Source: Betaproteobacteria bacterium
GTDB lineage: Bacteria > Pseudomonadota > Gammaproteobacteria > Burkholderiales > Burkholderiaceae
Direction of reading: 5' to 3'
Assembly: GCA_947468785.1 (NCBI GenBank)
Contig: CANIMS010000062.1
Coordinates: 1 to 8,305, forward strand
DNA length: 8,305 nt
Shown here: piece by piece, positions 1-6,957 of the stretch
Numbering within the stretch: the first letter of the stretch is position 1
How the letters are laid out: each line of letters begins with the position of its first letter
The notes under the pieces: model-generated
The model's database searches: none
The model's input: the letters and a program-made list of their open reading frames with translations, nothing else
Told to the model about the DNA's origin: nothing
Translations under genes and position numbers: made by a program

Positions 1-1
1 C

Positions 2-1093
2 ACTCCTGGTGCTAGCCCATTTCTAAAACACGAATTCTTAAGTACTCTTGAAGAAACTGTTTGTGTTGGTGGGAATACAGGCTGGCAAGTCGCTCATCTA
101 GCCTTATATCGCTCTGCACAACTGATTGGGGCAATGCCCCTCTATTTGAAGCAACACTCTTATGGAGAATTTGTATTCGACTGGTCTTGGGCTCAAGCAT
201 ATGAACAGCAAGGAATGCAGTACTACCCCAAAGCGCTCTGTGCTATTCCCTTTACGCCGGTTCAAGGTTCCAGAATCTTATTTTCACCTGCGGAAGATGG
301 GGCACAGATTCAAAGACAACTCATCGCCGGCCTTAAAACCCTGGTTGTACAAAATCATCTCTCATCGGCTCATATCTTATTTCCATTAGGAGAGCAAACC
401 CAAGCCATGGTGGATCAAGGTTTTATGTTGCGAGATTCGGTGCAATTTCATTGGCACAACCAAAACTTTATCAATTTTGAACAGTTTCTTGCTGCACTCA
501 CGATGAAGCGCAGAAAAAATATTCGCCAGGAACGGGATAAGGTTAGTAGAGAGGGAATTTCGTTCAGACATGTGCCTGGTCAATTGGCTAACGATGAAGA
601 CTGGGCCTTTTTTTATCGATGCTATGAGAACACTTATATAGAGCATCACTCCAGCCCCTACTTGAATCAAGATTTTTTTAGATTAATTGGCAAGCGTATG
701 CCAGAAAATTTACATTTGATTCTTGCTCAACGGGGGGATTTGCCCATAGCAGCATCATTACTATTTGTTGATCGTACGATCTCCAAGGCTTATGGAAGAT
801 ATTGGGGTGCACTTGAGCATGTGCCCTGCCTTCACTTTGAGACAGCCTATTACCAAGCAATTGAATACTGTATTGATCAACAGATTGAGACTTTTGAAGG
901 AGGCGCTCAAGGGGAACATAAAATGGCAAGAGGATTCTTACCGACAACAATTCAGTCGGCGCATTACATTGCCGACCCTCAATTTTCCAAGGCAGTGAAG
1001 CACTTTTTAGAACGCGAGCAACGGGGAATCGGCGCCTATGTAGATGAACTTGCAGAGCACAGTCCTTTGAAATCGTCTAAAGTACAAATATGA
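2..1093 (+). CDS. FemAB-like / GNAT-fold protein (DUF482), 5'-truncated by window edge
   Basis: The reading frame is open from base 2 to the TGA at 1091-1093, giving 363 visible residues. An ATG at 134 exists, but the upstream codons (GASPFLKHEFLSTLEE...) read like the conserved N-terminus of this family, so the true start lies left of the window and about 20 residues are missing if the family's usual length (about 380) holds. Conserved stretches seen: HSYGEFVFDW near residues 52-60, a basic KRRKNIRQER at 169-178, and GGAQGEHKMARGF at about 300-312, which is the hallmark block near the C-terminus. The family (COG3146, PF04339) has the double acyltransferase fold of FemAB peptidoglycan enzymes and is often annotated as 'peptidogalycan biosynthesis' or GNAT N-acetyltransferase. 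The actual acceptor substrate is not established. No signal peptide or membrane segment is visible, so it is probably cytoplasmic. It overlaps the next gene by 4 bp, suggesting co-translation. Family call firm, function uncertain. Confidence 0.88.
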   Translation, partial: TPGASPFLKHEFLSTLEETVCVGGNTGWQVAHLALYRSAQLIGAMPLYLKQHSYGEFVFDWSWAQAYEQQGMQYYPKALCAIPFTPVQGSRILFSPAEDGAQIQRQLIAGLKTLVVQNHLSSAHILFPLGEQTQAMVDQGFMLRDSVQFHWHNQNFINFEQFLAALTMKRRKNIRQERDKVSREGISFRHVPGQLANDEDWAFFYRCYENTYIEHHSSPYLNQDFFRLIGKRMPENLHLILAQRGDLPIAASLLFVDRTISKAYGRYWGALEHVPCLHFETAYYQAIEYCIDQQIETFEGGAQGEHKMARGFLPTTIQSAHYIADPQFSKAVKHFLEREQRGIGAYVDELAEHSPLKSSKVQI

Positions 1094-1353
1094 ATTCTGA
1101 AAACAGTAAACCCAATGCCTTAGATGGCTCACATTCTCTATCTACTGGAGATGATGAATCAGACTCTCCTTGTATCGGTGTCTGCACTACTCTCTATGAC
1201 GAGATCTGCCAAGGCTGTGGCCGCACCTTACATGAAGTGAGTAATTGGGTTTTTCTCTCCGATGAAGAGAAGGCCACAGTATGGAAACGCATTCGCGCTG
1301 AAGGCACTGCGCAGCGCTTTCAAAGGCAAGCTCAAGAAGACAAGCCTGCCTAG
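1090..1353 (+). CDS. DUF1289 family small four-cysteine protein
   Basis: This 87-residue protein starts at an ATG sharing ATGA with the stop of the preceding gene. The first 24 residues are acidic, serine-rich and low in complexity. The conserved core follows: SPCIGVC at 26-32, then CQGCGRT at 40-46, an aromatic/acidic helix with W53, and DEEKATVW near 58-65. The four cysteines C28, C32, C40 and C43 (CxxxC...CxxC) are the DUF1289 signature and could bind zinc or an Fe-S cluster; that is inferred from spacing only. DUF1289 proteins are short, widespread in proteobacteria and have no settled function that I know of. No separate ribosome binding site is needed if translation is coupled to the upstream FemAB-like gene. 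The stop lies 7 bp from the end of the convergent ABC-F gene, leaving no real intergenic space. Confidence 0.88.
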   Translation: MNSENSKPNALDGSHSLSTGDDESDSPCIGVCTTLYDEICQGCGRTLHEVSNWVFLSDEEKATVWKRIRAEGTAQRFQRQAQEDKPA

Positions 1354-1360
1354 TGTGGCC

Positions 1361-2968
1361 TTAGCCCGTCAAGGCTTGGCTACGTAAATACTCTTCGTAA
1401 GTGCCCGAATAATCTACAACCGTACCATCCATCTTCACCTCTAAGATGCGATTGGCTAATGCAGATACAAATTCACGGTCATGCGATACGAATAACAAAG
1501 TGCCATCAAATTTCTCTAGGGCAATCTGTAAACTTTCGATGGACTCCATATCCATGTGGTTCGTTGGCTCATCCATTGCGAGAACGTTATATTTTTGGAG
1601 CATGAGTTTGCCCCAAATCATTCTGCCCTTTTCGCCACCGGATAGAACTTTGACAGATTTACCAATGTCATCGCCAGAGAATAATAAGCGCCCTAAGGTG
1701 CCTCGAATGGATTGATCGTCATCGCCAGTATTACGCCACCAATTCATCCAGTCCATGAGTAATTCGTCTTTGGCGAACATCTCAGTATTGTCTTGCGGCA
1801 TGACGCCAACCTTGGCATTCTCAGCCCACTTCACATCACCGCTATCCACGGCAATACCATCAAAACGCTTACTCAGAATAGAATTGAGTAAGGTTGTTTT
1901 ACCAGCACCGTTCTGACCGATGATCGCAATCTTTTCACCTGCACGGACACCGAGCTTGAAGTTTTTAAAGATAGTGCGGTCATAGGTTTTAGTTAGTCCA
2001 TTGCACTCTACTGCCATGTTGTGCAATTTTTTCTCAGTCTCAAAACGAATGAATGGATTTTGACGTGAAGAAGGCTTGACTTCAACAATCTCAATCTTTT
2101 CTAACTGACGCTGACGCGAAGTAGCTTGACGTGCCTTAGAAGCGTTTGCAGAGAAGCGGGCCACGAAAGCCTGTAATTCGGCAATTTTTTCTTTAGCTTT
2201 AACGTTAGAGCTCAGCTGTTGTGTTCGTGCCTGTACAGAAGCCAGCATGTAGGAGTCATAGTTGCCTGGATAGACCTTGAGGGTACCAAAGTCCATATCG
2301 GCCATATGAGTACAAACTTCGTTAAGGAAGTGGCGATCGTGTGAAATGATGACGATGGTGCTCTTAATGTCATTCAAAATATCTTCGAGCCAATGAATCG
2401 AGTGAATATCTAAGTTGTTGGTTGGCTCATCTAGCAGCAACACATCAGGATCAGAAAATAAGGCTTGTGCTAAAAGAACACGCAATTTCCAACCAGGGGC
2501 CACATTACTCATTGGGCCATTGTGTTGTTCAATGGGAATACCAATTCCCAATAACAACTCACCCGCTTTTGCTTCAGCGGTATAGCCACCGTACTCGGCA
2601 TACTTCCCTTCAAGTTCAGCGGCCTTCATGTAATCTTCATCGTTTGCGTCAGGGTTGGCGTAAATGGCATCACGCTCAGCAGCGGCCTTCCACATTTCCT
2701 CATGACCCATCATGACAACATCTAGTACGCGCACATCTTCATAAGCAAATTGATCTTGGCGCAATTTACCCAAACGGACTCCAGGATCTAAGCTCACATT
2801 ACCGCTGGTAGGCTCAAGCTCTCCACCCAAAATTTTCATGAAGGTAGACTTACCGCATCCGTTTGCCCCAATGAGACCATAGCGATTGCCACCGCCAAAT
2901 TTCACGGAAATATTTTCGAACAAGGGCTTTGCCCCAAACTGCATAGTGATATTAGATGCTGACAGCAC
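1361..2968 (-). CDS. ybiT: ABC-F family ATPase, YbiT type
   Basis: This 535-residue soluble protein has two ABC nucleotide-binding domains and no membrane segments, close to the size of E. coli YbiT (about 530). NBD1 has Walker [10 protein letters not shown] (34-42), Walker [13 protein letters not shown] (176-187) and an H-loop at H210. Its signature is the YbiT-style VAPGW (156-160) rather than LSGGE. A charged linker at about 240-310 contains [13 protein letters not shown] and [10 protein letters not shown], as in YbiT. NBD2 has Walker [10 protein letters not shown] (351-359), a canonical LSGGEKGRM (442-450), Walker [14 protein letters not shown] (461-473) and H496. ABC-F proteins act on the ribosome, tuning translation near the E-site tRNA; YbiT's own duty is poorly defined, and nothing here indicates antibiotic resistance. 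The start is GTG at 2966-2968 ([10 protein letters not shown] after initiation), which matches the YbiT N-terminus. No strong Shine-Dalgarno precedes it. The gene lies 98 bp downstream of the transporter gene in the same direction, with inverted repeats between them. Confidence 0.95.
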   Translation of the reverse strand: MLSASNITMQFGAKPLFENISVKFGGGNRYGLIGANGCGKSTFMKILGGELEPTSGNVSLDPGVRLGKLRQDQFAYEDVRVLDVVMMGHEEMWKAAAERDAIYANPDANDEDYMKAAELEGKYAEYGGYTAEAKAGELLLGIGIPIEQHNGPMSNVAPGWKLRVLLAQALFSDPDVLLLDEPTNNLDIHSIHWLEDILNDIKSTIVIISHDRHFLNEVCTHMADMDFGTLKVYPGNYDSYMLASVQARTQQLSSNVKAKEKIAELQAFVARFSANASKARQATSRQRQLEKIEIVEVKPSSRQNPFIRFETEKKLHNMAVECNGLTKTYDRTIFKNFKLGVRAGEKIAIIGQNGAGKTTLLNSILSKRFDGIAVDSGDVKWAENAKVGVMPQDNTEMFAKDELLMDWMNWWRNTGDDDQSIRGTLGRLLFSGDDIGKSVKVLSGGEKGRMIWGKLMLQKYNVLAMDEPTNHMDMESIESLQIALEKFDGTLLFVSHDREFVSALANRILEVKMDGTVVDYSGTYEEYLRSQALTG

Positions 2969-3008
2969 GGATGTTTTCTAGCTTTCTGAAATTCAATTCA
3001 AGTAACTA

Positions 3009-3045
3009 CCCCTTTTTAGGGGGCAAAGACCGTTATTTTAACGGT
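3009..3045. repeat. Two tandem inverted repeats between transporter and ABC-F genes
   Basis: Repeat one is ACCGTTA (3029-3035), spacer TTT, TAACGGT (3039-3045): perfect 7-bp arms. Repeat two is CCCCT (3009-3013), spacer TTTT, AGGGG (3018-3022): perfect 5-bp arms. They are only 6 bp apart. Read leftward, they lie 21 bp after the transporter stop codon and 41 bp before the GTG of the ABC-F gene. They could be the 3' hairpin of the transporter mRNA, an mRNA-processing or leader structure for the ABC-F gene, or operator sites. Neither is followed by a run of T on the minus strand, so a classic intrinsic terminator is not supported. The 98-bp gap (2969-3066) must also hold any ABC-F promoter, but I see no convincing -35/-10 pair. 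Confidence 0.5.
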
Positions 3046-3066
3046 TTAAGAACCAAGAGGTCCGAA

Positions 3067-3777
3067 TTACACTTTGACCCGAAATGGGGTGAAATTAGTA
3101 TGAATATCGTAATAATCCTGATTTTCCTTGCGCTTTAGGAAACCCACTACCCAATAGGTCAGCGGTGTTGCCAAAATCTCCCATGAGGTTTTGAGTACAT
3201 ATTGCGCCAGAGCAACCTGAATCACCTCCTGAATTGGCCACAAGCCATAGAAGGCAAGCATATAAAACAAGGAGGAATCCACAAGCTCTCCAACCGCAGT
3301 CGAACCAATGGTTCTCATCCATAAGTGGCGGCCTTGGGTCCAGATTTTCATTTTGGCAAGCACATAACTATTGGCAAAACTGCCGCACCAAAAGGCTGTC
3401 ATTGAGGCTAAAGCAATCCGCCAGGAATTTCCAAAGACAGTTTCAAGTCCTTGCTGATAATTGGCCATATACGAACCTGGGGCTACCGGCAATGCAATCA
3501 CAATTTGCGCCATCACCGCAGCAAAGCTTAAGGCAGCAAATCCCGCCCATACTGCCCTACGGTCATAAGCATAGCCATAGACTTCCGTCAAAATATCACC
3601 AAAGAAATAGGCAATTGGGAAAAATAAGATGCCGGCACCAAAGACCGTTGTGCCAAGGTAGGGCAAATCTACTACAGCCGCTTTGCCAGCACCAATAAAG
3701 TTAGAGCAAAGTAAAACGACTACGAAGGCAGCCAAAATAAGGTCGTAATAGCGATGGTGGCGTCTCGGTGCGTCCAT
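3067..3777 (-). CDS. yhhQ: Queuosine precursor transporter (YhhQ/VUT family)
   Basis: An inner-membrane protein of 236 residues from the chosen ATG (3775-3777). About six hydrophobic segments are visible, near residues 12-30, 42-60, 76-97, 120-140, 168-185 and 195-214. Family blocks include FFPIAYFFGDILTEVYGY (52-69), DRRAVWAGF (72-80), a K/T/G-rich KIWTQGRHLW (144-153) and RTIGSTAVGELVDSS (155-169). YhhQ-type proteins (TIGR00697, DUF165) import preQ0/preQ1, the 7-deazaguanine precursors used to make queuosine at the wobble base of GUN-anticodon tRNAs. The frame stays open to a TTG at 3841-3843, which would add 22 residues. I prefer the ATG because family members begin just before the RYYDL segment, and because the TTG start would leave only 30 bp for the control region shared with the divergent dehydrogenase gene. 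The exact substrate is inferred from family. Confidence 0.88.
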   Translation of the reverse strand: MDAPRRHHRYYDLILAAFVVVLLCSNFIGAGKAAVVDLPYLGTTVFGAGILFFPIAYFFGDILTEVYGYAYDRRAVWAGFAALSFAAVMAQIVIALPVAPGSYMANYQQGLETVFGNSWRIALASMTAFWCGSFANSYVLAKMKIWTQGRHLWMRTIGSTAVGELVDSSLFYMLAFYGLWPIQEVIQVALAQYVLKTSWEILATPLTYWVVGFLKRKENQDYYDIHTNFTPFRVKV

Positions 3778-3873
3778 ATGCTCAGAAAAATGGATAATAG
3801 AAACAAGAATATCTGTATTCCTGGAAATTCGCAGGGAAACCAACCAAATTCAATCAGAGGATGACTAAACGTA
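3778..3873. promoter_or_regulatory. Divergent control region between yhhQ and gcdH
   Basis: These 96 bp separate two genes transcribed away from each other, so both promoters should lie here or slightly inside the genes. Rightward, AGAGGA at 3856-3861 is a plausible but distant (12 nt) ribosome binding site for the dehydrogenase ATG at 3874. A perfect inverted repeat, GAATA (3807-3811) TCTG TATTC (3816-3820), sits near the middle and is a weak operator candidate. I looked for sigma-70 boxes on both strands. GATAAT at 3793-3798 is -10-like on the plus strand, and TATTAT is -10-like on the minus strand, but neither has a good -35 at proper spacing. No preQ1-type riboswitch could be recognised upstream of the transporter. 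Confidence 0.4.
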
Positions 3874-5052
3874 ATGAGTAAAGCCCGTTTTCAGTGGGAA
3901 GACCCACTTTTGCTTGATACCCAATTGACCGAAGATGAGCGTATGGTGCGTGACGCAGCCGCTGAATATGCTCAAGGACGACTCATGCCCCGCATCCATG
4001 ATGCATATCGCAATGAGACTACCGACCCTAGCATCTTTCGCGAGATGGGTGAACTGGGTTTATTAGGCCTCACCATTCCCGAACAATATGGTGGCGCTAA
4101 CCTCAATTACGTTTCTTATGGTCTGATCGCTAGAGAAATTGAACGTGTTGATTCTGGTTACCGCTCAATGATGAGTGTGCAATCTTCTTTGGTGATGGTA
4201 CCTATCAATGAATTTGGTAGTGAAGCGCAAAAGCAAAAATACTTACCCAAATTAGCGACTGGTGAATGGATTGGTTGTTTTGGTTTAACTGAGCCAAATT
4301 ATGGATCTGATGCCGGCGGCATGATCACTCGTGCCAAAAAAGTACCCGGTGGATTCTCTTTAACGGGTTCAAAGATGTGGATTTCTAACTCGCCGATTGC
4401 CGATGTCTTTGTAGTGTGGGCCAAAAATGATGAGGGTGTTATCCGTGGCTACATTCTTGAAAAAGGAATGAAGGGCTTAAGCGCACCAAAGATCAGCGGC
4501 AAGATGGGTCTGCGTGCGTCTATTACGGGCGAAATCGTGATGGATGAAGTATTTGTTCCTGACGAAAATGAGTTCCCAGAAGTGACTGGCCTCAAGGGCC
4601 CCTTCACTTGCCTTAATTCTGCTCGCTATGGCATTTCCTGGGGAGCACTTGGTGCCGCAGAATGGTGTTGGCATGCTGCTCGCCAATACACCATGGATCG
4701 CAAACAGTTCGGAAAGCCTTTGGCAGCCAATCAATTGATTCAAAAGAAATTGGCTGATATGCAAACCGAAATTACTCTGGCCCTTCAAGGATGCCTTCGT
4801 TTAGGGCGCATGAAAGATGAAGGCATTGCTGCACCAGAAATCACCTCCATCATGAAACGTAACTCTTGTGGGAAGTCATTAGAGATTGCTCGCATGGCAC
4901 GGGATATGCATGGTGGTAACGGTATCTCCGATGAATACGGAGTTGTGCGACATATGTTGAACCTAGAGGTCGTTAATACTTATGAAGGCACTCACGATAT
5001 TCACGCCCTCATTTTGGGACGTGCACAAACAGGTATTCAAGCGTTTAGTTAA
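3874..5052 (+). CDS. gcdH: Glutaryl-CoA dehydrogenase (FAD acyl-CoA dehydrogenase)
   Basis: A complete 392-residue protein, the usual bacterial length. It oxidises and decarboxylates glutaryl-CoA to crotonyl-CoA + CO2 in the cytoplasm, passing electrons from FAD to ETF, at the end of lysine, tryptophan and glutarate breakdown. The acyl-CoA dehydrogenase domains are in order: an N-terminal helical domain (about 15-130); a mid domain with [12 protein letters not shown] (135-146) and [13 protein letters not shown] (167-179), which contact flavin and substrate; and a C-terminal helical domain with DRKQFGKPL (275-283) and DMHGGNGIS (344-352). The glutaryl-CoA subtype is indicated by [11 protein letters not shown] (95-105), where R97 corresponds to the arginine binding the distal carboxylate, and by [16 protein letters not shown] (368-383), where E371 is the catalytic base. 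The ATG at 3874 has a Shine-Dalgarno-like AGAGGA 12 nt upstream. The gene stands alone in its orientation. Its stop overlaps the stop of the convergent mnmH by 4 bp. No regulator or CoA-transferase lies next to it in this window. Confidence 0.95.
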   Translation: MSKARFQWEDPLLLDTQLTEDERMVRDAAAEYAQGRLMPRIHDAYRNETTDPSIFREMGELGLLGLTIPEQYGGANLNYVSYGLIAREIERVDSGYRSMMSVQSSLVMVPINEFGSEAQKQKYLPKLATGEWIGCFGLTEPNYGSDAGGMITRAKKVPGGFSLTGSKMWISNSPIADVFVVWAKNDEGVIRGYILEKGMKGLSAPKISGKMGLRASITGEIVMDEVFVPDENEFPEVTGLKGPFTCLNSARYGISWGALGAAEWCWHAARQYTMDRKQFGKPLAANQLIQKKLADMQTEITLALQGCLRLGRMKDEGIAAPEITSIMKRNSCGKSLEIARMARDMHGGNGISDEYGVVRHMLNLEVVNTYEGTHDIHALILGRAQTGIQAFS

Positions 5053-6119
5053 GCCTGTTTTTCTACGATGGCCTTTGCAGCTTTAGCGAAGGCCTCGTCG
5101 CTATCATTTTCGAGTTGCACAAAATTCTCGGTCCTATATTGAGGAAAATTCCGCACAATTGATGATTGGTATGAGGGGTCATAATGCTTTACGAGTAGCT
5201 CCTCAACTAGCTCTGGAAAATGGGCTGCATCAATCGCCTCGTTCCATTTAGCAATTTGGACTTTTCCATAATGCGCAGTGAGTAAGGCAAGCTTTTGCTT
5301 GAAATGATTCGTGTCCGTTAAGAAATGATGGTATTCACGAATTAACCAAGATACCCGCGTTTGCGTACTAGAACGCAATTCAATGCAAGCACCATTACGA
5401 ATCTTTTCCATTAAGGCATCCGGTACATGCAAGCCACCCACCTTCTTGCTCTCTGATTCTACAAAGACAGGTTTTGATGAATCTAGCTTGCGCAGTGCAT
5501 TCCAGAGGGCAGTTTCAAAACCTTTTTGAGAAGGTTGATCGATATTGGGCTCATTGCCTAATACAGAGCCTCGATGCACCGCTAAACCCTCAAGATCCAG
5601 AATCTGGGCGCCTTGAGCACCTATCTCTTGTAGCACCTTTGTTTTGCCACTGCCGGTCATCCCGCAAATCACCTGAAATGAAAATTGCTGAGCACTTTCT
5701 TCTAGGCCATCAATCACTGTTCGTCTAAAGCCCTGATACCCGCCTTCAAGTTGCATCGCCTTCCAGCCAATGCGATTGAGGATATGGGTAAACGCACCAC
5801 TACGCTCCCCACCGCGCCAACAATAAATTAGCGGGCGCCACTCACGAGGAAAATCCAAGAAATGTTGCTCTAGATGATTGGCAATATTTCGAGAGACCAA
5901 TGCAGCGCCTAACTTCTTGGCGGCAAAAGGAGATTCTTGTTTGTATAAAGTACCGATCTGAGCACGTTCGTCGTTATTCAGAACGGGGTAATTTACAGCT
6001 CCAGGAATATGATCTAAAGCAAACTCAGCTGGTGAGCGCACATCAATCACTTGATCAAACTGATCTAATTGAGCAAGAAATTGATCTAATCTTAATATAT
6101 GGGAATTGCTAGGCTGCAT
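5049..6119 (-). CDS. mnmH: tRNA 2-selenouridine (geranyl-2-thiouridine) synthase MnmH/SelU
   Basis: A complete 356-residue protein. The N-terminal rhodanese domain (about 10-135) has [17 protein letters not shown] (25-41) and the active loop CWRGGERSG, with the catalytic cysteine at C100. The C-terminal part is a P-loop domain with GMTGSGKT (153-160), [11 protein letters not shown] (175-185) and VESESKKVG (220-228), the arrangement specific to MnmH/YbbB. The family replaces the sulfur of (c)mnm5s2U34 in tRNA Lys, Glu and Gln with selenium, using selenophosphate from SelD, through a geranylated 2-thiouridine intermediate. SelD is not in this window, so whether this organism completes the selenation cannot be told. 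The ATG at 6117-6119 lies 5 bp after the thioesterase stop without a clear Shine-Dalgarno, suggesting coupled translation at the end of the leftward operon. Its TAA is interlocked with the gcdH stop. Confidence 0.95.
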   Translation of the reverse strand: MQPSNSHILRLDQFLAQLDQFDQVIDVRSPAEFALDHIPGAVNYPVLNNDERAQIGTLYKQESPFAAKKLGAALVSRNIANHLEQHFLDFPREWRPLIYCWRGGERSGAFTHILNRIGWKAMQLEGGYQGFRRTVIDGLEESAQQFSFQVICGMTGSGKTKVLQEIGAQGAQILDLEGLAVHRGSVLGNEPNIDQPSQKGFETALWNALRKLDSSKPVFVESESKKVGGLHVPDALMEKIRNGACIELRSSTQTRVSWLIREYHHFLTDTNHFKQKLALLTAHYGKVQIAKWNEAIDAAHFPELVEELLVKHYDPSYQSSIVRNFPQYRTENFVQLENDSDEAFAKAAKAIVEKQA

Positions 6120-6124
6120 ACGCT

Positions 6125-6547
6125 TTATGAGCGCAGTATCTGTAAAACATGATCAGGCCAAGGCGCTGACTGATTCGTCGTGAGGTCAACCCAAACCATG
6201 GTTGCACCGCCCTCGGAGACCATCACTTCAGGCTCGCTACTAAGGTACATCTCGGTATAGACATCCAAACTCGATCGTCCAACAGTACCAATAGAGGTTT
6301 TCAGAATCAACTCACCTGGATAGGAGAGCTGTTTAAAGAAATTACAAAAACCATTGATCATCAACATGGACTCACGACCTGGGGCTACCTCGTAACCAAG
6401 TGATGTAATCCACTCTATCCTTGCCTGCTCCATGTACCGAAAGTACACGGTGTTATTAACATGTCCGTAGGCATCCATATCGCCCCAGCGAATGGGCATG
6501 CGCATCTCATGGACCACTCTTTTTTCTTTGGGGATGGTAATACGCAT
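6125..6547 (-). CDS. Hotdog-fold acyl-CoA thioesterase (4HBT/YbgC-like)
   Basis: A complete 140-residue protein, typical for single-domain hotdog thioesterases. The diagnostic segment is IRWGDMDAYGHVNN (19-32), followed by VYFRYMEQARIEW (34-46). D25 aligns with the catalytic aspartate of 4-hydroxybenzoyl-CoA thioesterase (the second Asp of GDxD). The rest alternates strands of the hotdog sheet (for example SSLDVYTEMYLSSE near 93-106). It would hydrolyse an acyl-CoA thioester in the cytoplasm as an oligomer; the acyl group cannot be read from the sequence. It sits 11 bp after the DUF442 gene and 5 bp before mnmH, so it is probably cotranscribed with them. The ATG at 6545-6547 is preceded directly by AGAG, too close to be a normal ribosome binding site, so initiation may depend on translation of the upstream gene. 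The next in-frame ATG codons (residues 15 and 17) would cut into the domain edge. Confidence 0.88.
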   Translation of the reverse strand: MRITIPKEKRVVHEMRMPIRWGDMDAYGHVNNTVYFRYMEQARIEWITSLGYEVAPGRESMLMINGFCNFFKQLSYPGELILKTSIGTVGRSSLDVYTEMYLSSEPEVMVSEGGATMVWVDLTTNQSAPWPDHVLQILRS

Positions 6548-6558
6548 CTCTAAAGGTC

Positions 6559-6903
6559 TTAACCTAGTTGCATTGCAAGGTAATACAAATTGGTTGAGCG
6601 TGCGCCCGAACGACAGAACGCCAAAATAGGACCGGGCATGGATTTTAGTAAGCGGGCCATTTCTTGAACTTGATCAGGCGTAATGGCGCTAGGCACCACT
6701 GGCAAATAGACGTAGTTCAATCCCAATCGCTCTGCCTCAGCTTGAATAACAGCATTAGTAGGTTGGTCGGGGCCACCCTCACCATCAGGGCGATTATTGA
6801 TGACACTTTTATAGCCTTGCTGAGCAATTTCAGCTAAATGACTGGCATCGATTTGACCCAGCGTACCAAATTGACTGCTATGACAACTAATAGGAAGACT
6901 CAT
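6559..6903 (-). CDS. TIGR01244/DUF442 sulfurtransferase-like protein (Blh N-domain type)
   Basis: A complete 114-residue protein with the compact phosphatase/rhodanese-like fold of DUF442. Features: GQIDASHLAEIAQQGYKSVINNRPDGE (17-43), typical of the family; YLPVVPSAITPDQV (66-79); and the active loop CRSGARS (97-103), a CX5R cradle with nucleophile C97. The same domain is the N-terminal part of Blh (beta-lactamase hydrolase-like protein) of the BigR operon in Xylella and Agrobacterium, where it is fused to an ETHE1-type persulfide dioxygenase and takes part in hydrogen sulfide detoxification. Here it stands alone: the next gene is a thioesterase, not a dioxygenase. YeeE/YedE membrane genes directly upstream fit a sulfur role. 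The ATG at 6901-6903 has a good ribosome binding site, GAGGG, 4 nt upstream. Sulfurtransferase activity is inferred; a phosphatase activity is the alternative because of the CX5R loop. Confidence 0.87.
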   Translation of the reverse strand: MSLPISCHSSQFGTLGQIDASHLAEIAQQGYKSVINNRPDGEGGPDQPTNAVIQAEAERLGLNYVYLPVVPSAITPDQVQEMARLLKSMPGPILAFCRSGARSTNLYYLAMQLG

Positions 6904-6957
6904 GACACCCTCAAATCAAGCAATATTGAATAAATCACAAAAAATGATTTTAAATCA
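6904..6957 (-). promoter_or_regulatory. AT-rich spacer with AAATCA repeats and RBS before the DUF442 gene
   Basis: This is the only sizeable spacer (51 bp) inside the leftward gene run. It contains the hexamer AAATCA three times on the plus strand (6913-6918, 6932-6937, 6952-6957), 19 and 20 bp apart, and once inverted as TGATTT (6945-6950). The last two form the near-palindrome TGATTTTAAATCA, which on the minus strand is followed by TTTTTT and overlaps the TGA stop of the preceding gene. The element could be an operator, a weak AT-rich attenuator, or part of an internal promoter. A perfect palindrome CAATATTG lies at 6921-6928. The ribosome binding site for the DUF442 gene is GAGGG on the minus strand (6908-6912). 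No convincing -35/-10 pair was found. Confidence 0.4.

Noticed and set aside
1358..1375. Hairpin GCCTT...AAGGC between the DUF1289 and ABC-F genes as a bidirectional terminator
   Set aside because: Only a 5-bp stem with an 8-nt loop, no T-run on either strand, and half of it lies inside the ABC-F coding end.
1361..2968. ABC-F gene as an antibiotic resistance determinant
   Set aside because: Linker and motifs match the housekeeping YbiT group, not the known ribosome-protection resistance lineages, and there is no mobile-element context.
3234..3698. 154-codon plus-strand open frame opposite the transporter gene
   Set aside because: Its translation is rich in Q, R, S and P with no recognisable domain, and it lies wholly antisense to a well-supported YhhQ-family gene. 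It is a shadow frame.
3778..3843. 22-residue N-terminal extension of the transporter from a TTG start
   Set aside because: It lies outside the conserved family region and would leave only 30 bp for the divergent promoters, so the ATG at 3777 is preferred.
3861..3881. Six-codon open frame (MTKRNE) overlapping the gcdH start, possible leader peptide
   Set aside because: The AGAGGA site abuts its ATG with no proper spacing, and so short a frame is expected by chance.
4477..4788. 103-codon minus-strand open frame inside gcdH
   Set aside because: Fully antisense to a highly conserved enzyme, with no family resemblance.
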